10,363 nt of DNA from Caldimonas sp. (lineage in GTDB: Bacteria > Pseudomonadota > Gammaproteobacteria > Burkholderiales > Burkholderiaceae_C), in the NCBI GenBank assembly GCA_030150305.1, contig JASLGD010000343.1, positions 1-10,363 of the forward strand. Direction: 5' to 3'. Shown here one piece after another: positions 6,097 to 10,363 of this stretch (within the stretch, counting starts at the first letter, position 1; every line of letters begins with the position of its first letter). The notes beneath the pieces were generated by a model, which made no database searches, had not been told where the DNA came from, and was given only the letters and a program-made list of their open reading frames with translations. Position numbers and translations under genes: made by a program.

Positions 6097-8478
6097 GTGA
6101 CAGATTCCGAATCGAACGGCGCCCGCCCGCCTCGGCCGCGCCGGCAAGCGCAGAGCGCCCTGCCCGGTTGGCTTCGCGTGATCGTCAGGATCATCCTGAC
6201 GCTGCTCGGCCTTGTCGCGTCCGCTGCCGTCGCCGTCGTGCTGCTGGCGGGCATCGCGCTCGCCGTGTCGTATCCCAACCTGCCCGAGATCGACAGCCTC
6301 ACCGACTACCGGCCGAAGCTGCCGATGCGCGTCTTCTCCGCCGACGGCGTCCTGCTCGGGGAGTTCGGCGAGGAGCGCCGCAACTTCGTTCCGATCCAGC
6401 AGATTCCGAAGGTCATGCAGGACGCCGTCCTCGCCGCCGAGGACGCGAAGTTCTACCAGCACCGCGGCGTCAACTACGTCAGCGTGATCCGCGCCGGGCT
6501 CGCCAATTTCGGCGAGGCGCGCAGCGCCCAGGGCGCGTCGACGATCACGATGCAGGTCGCCCGCAATTTCTATCTCTCGACCGAGAAAACGTTTACTCGC
6601 AAGATCTACGAGATGTTGCTCTCGCTGAAGATCGAGAGCCTGCTCACCAAGGAACAGATTCTCGAGGTCTACATGAATCACATCGCGCTCGGGCAGCGCG
6701 CATATGGATTCGCGTCGGCCAGCGAAATCTATTTCGGCAAGCCCTTGAAGGACATCACGGTCGCCGAAGCGGCGATGCTCGCGGGCCTGCCGAAAGCGCC
6801 GTCCGCGAACAACCCGATCGTCAACCCCGATCGGGCCAGGATCCGGCAGCGCTACATCATCGACCGGATGTACGAGAACGGCTTCATCACCGCCGAGCAG
6901 CGCGAGCAGGCGCGCAACCAGGTCCTGAAGTACCGCGCGCCGACCGAGGTCGCGGTCCACGCCGAGTACGTCGCCGAGGCGGCGCGGCAGATGATCTTCA
7001 CGCAGTACGGGCCGGAGGCCTACACGCGCGGACTCAACGTCTACCTGACGCTGAACTCGGCCGAGCAGACCCTCGCGTACCACTCCCTGCGCAAGGGCAT
7101 CATGGAGTACGAGAAGCGGCAGGTCTACCGCGGCCCCGAGGATTACGTCGACCTGCCCAACGACAAGGACGAGCTCGACTCGCGCATCGCCGAGGCGCTC
7201 CAGGACTTTCCCGACAACGACGAGCTGCGCGCCGCGATCGTCACCGAAGCGTCGCCGAAGAAGGTCGTGGCGATGCTGCAGAGCGGCGAGGCGATCACCG
7301 TCACCGGCGACGGCCTCAAGCCTGCGACCTCGGCGCTCGCTCCGAAGGCCAACCCGAAGACGCAGATCCGGCCGGGCGCCGTCGTGCGCGTCATTCGCGG
7401 CGCCAAGGGCGACTGGTCGATCACGCAGCTGCCCGAGGTCGAGGGCGCGTTCGTCGCGATGGACCCGAGGACCGGCAGCATCCGCGCGATGGTCGGCGGC
7501 TTCGACTACTCGAAGAGCAAGTTCAATCACGTCACGCAGGCGTGGCGCCAGCCGGGCTCGAGCTTCAAGCCGTTCATCTACTCGGCCGCGCTCGAGAAGG
7601 GGTTCACTCCGGCGACGGTCATCAACGATGCGCCGCTCTTCTTCGACGCCGGCACGACCGGGAGCCAGCCGTGGGAGCCGAAGAACTACGACGGCACCTA
7701 CGACGGCCCGATGACGATCCGGCGCGGCCTCGCGAAGTCGAAGAACATGATCTCGATCCGGATCCTGAAGTCGATCGGGCCGGCGTACGCGCAGCAGTGG
7801 ATCAAGCGCTTCGGCTTCGACGCCGAGAAGCACCCGGCGTACCTGCCGATGGCGCTCGGCGCGGGCGCGGTCACGCCGCTGCAGATGGCATCGGCGTACA
7901 GCGTGTTCGCCAACGGCGGCTACCGCGTCAATCCGCTCCTGATCAGCCGCGTCACCGATGCCAAGGGTCACGTCATCAACGAAGCGCACGTGCCCGTCCT
8001 CGACGAGTCGGCGCGGACGATCGAGCCGCGCAACGCCTTCATCATGACCAGCCTGCTGCAGGAGGTCACGCACACCGGCACGGCGGCCAAGGCCGGCGCG
8101 ACGCTCAAGCGGCCCGACATCTACGGCAAGACCGGAACGACCAACGACTCGCACGACGCCTGGTTCGCGGGCTGGCAGAAGAACGTCGTCGGCGTCGTCT
8201 GGATCGGCTACGACGATCCGCGCAAGCTCGGCGACCGCGAGACCGGCGGCGGCCTCGCGCTGCCGGTCTGGATCGACTACATGTCGGTGATGCTGCGCGG
8301 CGTCCCGGTGCAGGAGCCGGCGCCGCCGGAGGGCGTCGTCAACGTCGGCGGCGAGTGGTACTACGACGAGTACGCCAAGGGCGGCGGCGTCAGCAGCCTC
8401 GGTCTCGAGGACAAGGCAGCGCCGACGCCGCCGAGCGACGAGGAGCGCAACAGCATCCTCGACCTGTTCCGGCGTTGA
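6097..8478 (+). CDS. mrcA: penicillin-binding protein 1A, bifunctional peptidoglycan synthase
   Basis: This 793-residue class A PBP polymerises lipid II glycan strands and cross-links the stem peptides on the periplasmic side of the inner membrane. A basic cytoplasmic tail (1-24) precedes one membrane anchor (about 25-58). The GT51 glycosyltransferase domain (about 80-265) has the catalytic Glu115 in EDAKFYQHRG, GASTITMQ (146-153) and RKIYE with Glu172. A linker/OB-like region (about 320-430) leads into the transpeptidase domain, with nucleophile Ser488 in SSFK, SKN at 548-550 and KTG at 678-680. All catalytic motifs are intact and the length is typical. The GTG start at 6097 gives a normal N-terminus and sits just after a TATAAT box, but it lacks a clear ribosome binding site. 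The divergent arrangement with pilM is widely conserved. The paralogue PBP1B is less likely, given the motif context and this neighbourhood. The gene is also called ponA. Confidence 0.96.
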   Translation: MTDSESNGARPPRPRRQAQSALPGWLRVIVRIILTLLGLVASAAVAVVLLAGIALAVSYPNLPEIDSLTDYRPKLPMRVFSADGVLLGEFGEERRNFVPIQQIPKVMQDAVLAAEDAKFYQHRGVNYVSVIRAGLANFGEARSAQGASTITMQVARNFYLSTEKTFTRKIYEMLLSLKIESLLTKEQILEVYMNHIALGQRAYGFASASEIYFGKPLKDITVAEAAMLAGLPKAPSANNPIVNPDRARIRQRYIIDRMYENGFITAEQREQARNQVLKYRAPTEVAVHAEYVAEAARQMIFTQYGPEAYTRGLNVYLTLNSAEQTLAYHSLRKGIMEYEKRQVYRGPEDYVDLPNDKDELDSRIAEALQDFPDNDELRAAIVTEASPKKVVAMLQSGEAITVTGDGLKPATSALAPKANPKTQIRPGAVVRVIRGAKGDWSITQLPEVEGAFVAMDPRTGSIRAMVGGFDYSKSKFNHVTQAWRQPGSSFKPFIYSAALEKGFTPATVINDAPLFFDAGTTGSQPWEPKNYDGTYDGPMTIRRGLAKSKNMISIRILKSIGPAYAQQWIKRFGFDAEKHPAYLPMALGAGAVTPLQMASAYSVFANGGYRVNPLLISRVTDAKGHVINEAHVPVLDESARTIEPRNAFIMTSLLQEVTHTGTAAKAGATLKRPDIYGKTGTTNDSHDAWFAGWQKNVVGVVWIGYDDPRKLGDRETGGGLALPVWIDYMSVMLRGVPVQEPAPPEGVVNVGGEWYYDEYAKGGGVSSLGLEDKAAPTPPSDEERNSILDLFRR

Positions 8479-8484
8479 CGCCGC

Positions 8485-8859
8485 TCAGGGCGCGAAGCGC
8501 AGCGACCGTCCCGCCTGCGCGCTCGCGCACTCGGACAGCACATCGAACAGCTCGCGCCCTTCGCGATCGATCCAGCGCTCGCCGACGAGCCGGAAGTGGA
8601 ATCCGCCCGAGCCCGCGGCGAGCCAGAGCTCGTGCAGCGGCGGCTGCGTGTTGAGGACGACCTTGCTGCCGTTCGGGAACGCGAGCTCGAGCAGGCCGCC
8701 GGTGCGACTGGTGTCGATGTCGATCACCTCGTCCTGCAGGAAGCGGTCGCTCGCCGCCTCGACCGCAGCGAGCACCGCGCCGGCGCGCCGGTCGTACTCG
8801 GCGTCGCTGAGATCGTCGTAGCGCAGGGGTGCGGGACTCACGGTCGATAATCGCGCCAT
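8485..8859 (-). CDS. cyaY: iron-sulfur cluster assembly protein CyaY (bacterial frataxin)
   Basis: This 124-residue cytosolic frataxin homologue binds iron and modulates the IscS/IscU cluster-assembly machinery. Family features are visible: an acidic first helix (LSDAEYDRRAGAVLAAVEAASD, about 17-38), the strand VIDIDT, the conserved NGSKVVLNTQPPLHELWLA (63-81), GGFHFRL (85-91) and W96-I-D with a C-terminal helix. E. coli CyaY aligns from about residue 17, so the N-terminus is long as drawn. A GTG at 8841 (118 residues, MSPAPLRYDD) is a plausible alternative start. Neither start has a good Shine-Dalgarno sequence. The ATG at 8859 overlaps the divergent lptM ATG by two bases. The gene converges on mrcA with only 6 bases between the stop codons. 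Confidence 0.92.
   Translation of the reverse strand: MARLSTVSPAPLRYDDLSDAEYDRRAGAVLAAVEAASDRFLQDEVIDIDTSRTGGLLELAFPNGSKVVLNTQPPLHELWLAAGSGGFHFRLVGERWIDREGRELFDVLSECASAQAGRSLRFAP
8846..8851 (+). promoter_or_regulatory. possible -10 box for lptM-lysA
   Basis: GATAAT (five of six matches to the sigma-70 -10 consensus) ends 6 bases before the lptM ATG. If used, transcription would begin at or next to the start codon, making lptM leaderless. This fits the absence of a Shine-Dalgarno sequence. No -35 element is recognisable at the usual spacing, so the call is tentative. Confidence 0.3.
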
Positions 8860-9064
8860 GTCGAGGTGCTACGGCAGTGTAGTTCCGAGCGCTGCACGCG
8901 CGCTCGGCGGTGCCGTGCTCGCCCTGCTCGCAGCGTGCGGACAGAAAGGCCCGTTGGTCGGCGTCAAGCCTTCGCCGCCGCCGGTCGCTGCCGACGTCGC
9001 TCCCGACAGCGCCACCGCGATTCCCGCCGCGGTGCCGACGTCGGCTCCGGGGCCGCGGCCGTGA
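8858..9064 (+). CDS. lptM: small lipoprotein of the LptM (YifL) family
   Basis: This 68-residue lipoprotein has a signal peptide (1-26, hydrophobic core ALGGAVLALLAA) and lipobox LAAC (Cys27), followed directly by the family hallmark GQKGPL (28-33). The rest is a Pro/Ala-rich tail with no fold expected. In E. coli the homologue YifL/LptM binds the LptD-LptE translocon and supports its maturation. The same function here is inferred from the motif and the neighbourhood (next to cyaY and a lysine-pathway gene, as in many proteobacteria). The ATG at 8858 is the only start that retains a full signal peptide. It lacks a ribosome binding site. The stop TGA overlaps the lysA GTG (GTGA), so the two genes are probably translationally coupled. 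Confidence 0.88.
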   Translation: MSRCYGSVVPSAARALGGAVLALLAACGQKGPLVGVKPSPPPVAADVAPDSATAIPAAVPTSAPGPRP

Positions 9065-10287
9065 CGTTGCCCGGCGCACCCGAGATCGCCGAGCGCGACG
9101 GTCGGCTGTTCGTCGAGGGCATCGCGGCGGTCGACCTCGCGCGCCGCTTCGGCACGCCGCTCTACGTGTACTCGAGCGCGGCGATGGCACGAGCGCTGGC
9201 GTCGTACCAGCGCGCGCTCGCCGGCCGCGACGCCCTGCTCTGCTACGCCGTCAAGGCGAACTCGACGCTCGCGATCCTGCAATGGTTCGCCGAGCGCGGC
9301 GCCGGCTTCGACATCGTCTCGGGCGGCGAGCTCGAGCGCGTCCTCGCCGCCGGCGGCGACCCGGCGCGCATCGTCTTCTCGGGCGTCGGCAAGACGCGCG
9401 CCGAGATGGCGCGCGCGCTCGCCGCGGGCGTGCTCTGCTTCAACGTCGAGAGCGTCGGCGAGCTCGAGCTGCTGAGCGAGGTCGCGGCCGGCGCCGGCGC
9501 GCGCGCGCGCGTCAGCCTGCGCGTCAACCCCGATGTCGATCCGATGACGCACCCGTATATCTCGACCGGGCTGCGCGCGAGCAAGTTCGGCATCGCCCAC
9601 GGCGACGCGCGCGCCGCCTACGCGCTCGCCGCGCGCCTGCCCGCGCTCGACGTCGTCGGCATCGACTGCCACATCGGCTCGCAGATCGTCGACGCCGAGC
9701 CCTACCTCGATGCGCTCGACCGGCTGCTCGATCTCGTCGACGCCGTCGAGGCCGACGGCGCTCGCCTGTCGCACATCGACGTCGGCGGCGGCCTCGGCAT
9801 CCGCTACCGCGACGAATCGCCGCCCGATGCCGGCGAGTTCGTCGCGCGGCTGCTCGCCCACGTCGATGCGCGCGGCCACGGCGGCAAGAAGATCGTGCTC
9901 GAGCCCGGCCGCTCGCTCGTCGGCAACGCCGGCGTGCTGCTCAGCGAAGTGCTCTACCTGAAGCACGGCGAGGAGCGCAACTTCTGCATCGTCGACGCGG
10001 CGATGAACGACCTCGTCCGGCCGGCGATGTACGACGCCTGGATGCAGGTCGTCGAGTGCCGGCGGACGACGGCGCCGGCAGCGACGTGGGACGTCGTCGG
10101 CCCGGTGTGCGAATCGGGCGACTGGCTTGCGCGCGATCGGATCCTCGCGGTCGCGCCCGGCGACTGCATCGCCGTGCTCTCCGCCGGCGCCTACGCGATG
10201 AGCATGGCGAGCAACGACACCCCGCGCCCGCGCGTCGCCTCCGCGCCGGCGACGAGCACCTCGGCGGCGCGCGGGCGCGTGTTGTAG
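9061..10287 (+). CDS. lysA: diaminopimelate decarboxylase, C-terminus replaced by fold-back artefact
   Basis: This PLP enzyme (fold type III) converts meso-diaminopimelate to L-lysine and CO2. The PLP lysine is Lys65 in YAVKAN. Other family motifs are SGGELERVL (87-95), HIGSQ (204-208), the phosphate-binding GGGLG (242-246), EPGRSLVG (281-288), the active-site CESGD (350-354) and AGAYAMSMASN (375-385). The start is GTG at 9061, overlapping the lptM stop by 4 bases. The frame continues upstream to 8866 but only through lptM. The normal length is about 410-420 residues. Homologues continue after MASN with YNTRPRAAEVLV, whereas here the frame reads DTPRPRVASAPA and stops at TAG 10285-10287. That stretch lies in the centre and second arm of an inverted repeat, so only residues 1-385 (to 10215) should be trusted. 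The real gene is probably intact and continues beyond the contig. Confidence 0.93.
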   Translation: MTLPGAPEIAERDGRLFVEGIAAVDLARRFGTPLYVYSSAAMARALASYQRALAGRDALLCYAVKANSTLAILQWFAERGAGFDIVSGGELERVLAAGGDPARIVFSGVGKTRAEMARALAAGVLCFNVESVGELELLSEVAAGAGARARVSLRVNPDVDPMTHPYISTGLRASKFGIAHGDARAAYALAARLPALDVVGIDCHIGSQIVDAEPYLDALDRLLDLVDAVEADGARLSHIDVGGGLGIRYRDESPPDAGEFVARLLAHVDARGHGGKKIVLEPGRSLVGNAGVLLSEVLYLKHGEERNFCIVDAAMNDLVRPAMYDAWMQVVECRRTTAPAATWDVVGPVCESGDWLARDRILAVAPGDCIAVLSAGAYAMSMASNDTPRPRVASAPATSTSAARGRVL

Positions 10288-10363
10288 TTGCTCGCCATGC
10301 TCATCGCGTAGGCGCCGGCGGAGAGCACGGCGATGCAGTCGCCGGGCGCGACCGCGAGGATCC
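10139..10363. repeat. terminal inverted repeat (77-base exact arms), probable assembly fold-back
   Basis: Bases 10287-10363 are the exact reverse complement of 10139-10215 (77 of 77), ending exactly at the window edge. The 71 bases between them stay nearly self-complementary for 24 more positions from each arm, with four mismatches (first-arm side 10216, 10220, 10222 and 10235), and then a centre of about 23 bases. The arms are lysA coding sequence, so a natural palindrome is unlikely. Confidence 0.97.

Noticed and set aside
6067..8154. 695-residue minus-strand ORF opposite mrcA
   Set aside because: Same shadow effect. It is rich in Arg, Asp, Val and Leu, has no domain, and is fully explained by the codon bias of mrcA.
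8470..8483. CGGCG-TTGA-CGCCG hairpin as a bidirectional terminator for mrcA/cyaY
   Set aside because: The stem has only 5 pairs and no T-tract on either strand.
8866..9060. Upstream extension of the lysA frame
   Set aside because: It runs through lptM out of frame. LysA homology begins just after the GTG at 9061.
8869..9966. 365-residue minus-strand ORF opposite lptM and lysA
   Set aside because: Antisense to clear lptM and lysA coding sequence. Low-complexity Ala/Arg/Asp/Val product.
10139..10363. Biological reading of the palindrome (cruciform, phage end, lysA attenuator, hairpin telomere)
   Set aside because: The arms are ordinary lysA codons for a conserved catalytic region, the exact arm length is 77 and the contig ends at the arm boundary. 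An assembly artefact explains all of it.
10358..10363. GGATCC (BamHI site) at the contig end and at 10139-10144
   Set aside because: The outer arm boundary falls on this hexamer, but it is normal lysA sequence and the arm length alone explains the endpoint. No vector or adapter sequence is seen.

Overview
The window looks like one contig from a GC-rich betaproteobacterium (Burkholderiales/Nitrosomonadales-like). Two gene neighbourhoods point there. One is mrcA divergent from pilMNOPQ. The other is cyaY divergent from lptM-lysA. Both arrangements are classic for beta- and many gammaproteobacteria. No genus can be named from sequence alone. No tRNA, rRNA, CRISPR array, insertion sequence or prophage gene was seen.

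Left part (1-5823, all minus strand): pilM, pilN, pilO, pilP and pilQ form a tight operon. It encodes the type IV pilus alignment subcomplex (cytoplasmic PilM, inner-membrane PilN/PilO, lipoprotein PilP) and the outer-membrane secretin PilQ. Together they connect the inner-membrane pilus motor to the outer-membrane pore. Three of the four junctions are 4-base stop/start overlaps. Just after pilQ, where many relatives carry aroK-aroB, there is a lipoprotein with bacterial Ig-like (invasin-type) modules, cut by the left end of the window.

Middle (5824-6096): a 273-base divergent intergenic region. It has a clear TATAAT box for mrcA, a weak candidate promoter for pilM, and an unexplained hairpin plus T6 tract on the plus strand. 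mrcA (6097-8478) encodes a full-length class A penicillin-binding protein (PBP1A) with intact glycosyltransferase and transpeptidase motifs.

Right part (8485-10363): cyaY (frataxin, minus strand) converges on mrcA. It starts head-to-head with lptM, a small lipoprotein of the LPS-transporter assembly factor family. lptM overlaps lysA (diaminopimelate decarboxylase, last step of lysine synthesis) by 4 bases. The lysA C-terminus is not genuine: the last 77 bases of the window are an exact reverse complement of 10139-10215. That geometry points to an assembly fold-back rather than biology.

This is mostly ordinary housekeeping and pilus DNA, and I see no convincing new biological system. The points most worth a second look are the fold-back contig end, the Ig-like lipoprotein after pilQ, and the overlapping divergent cyaY/lptM start codons.
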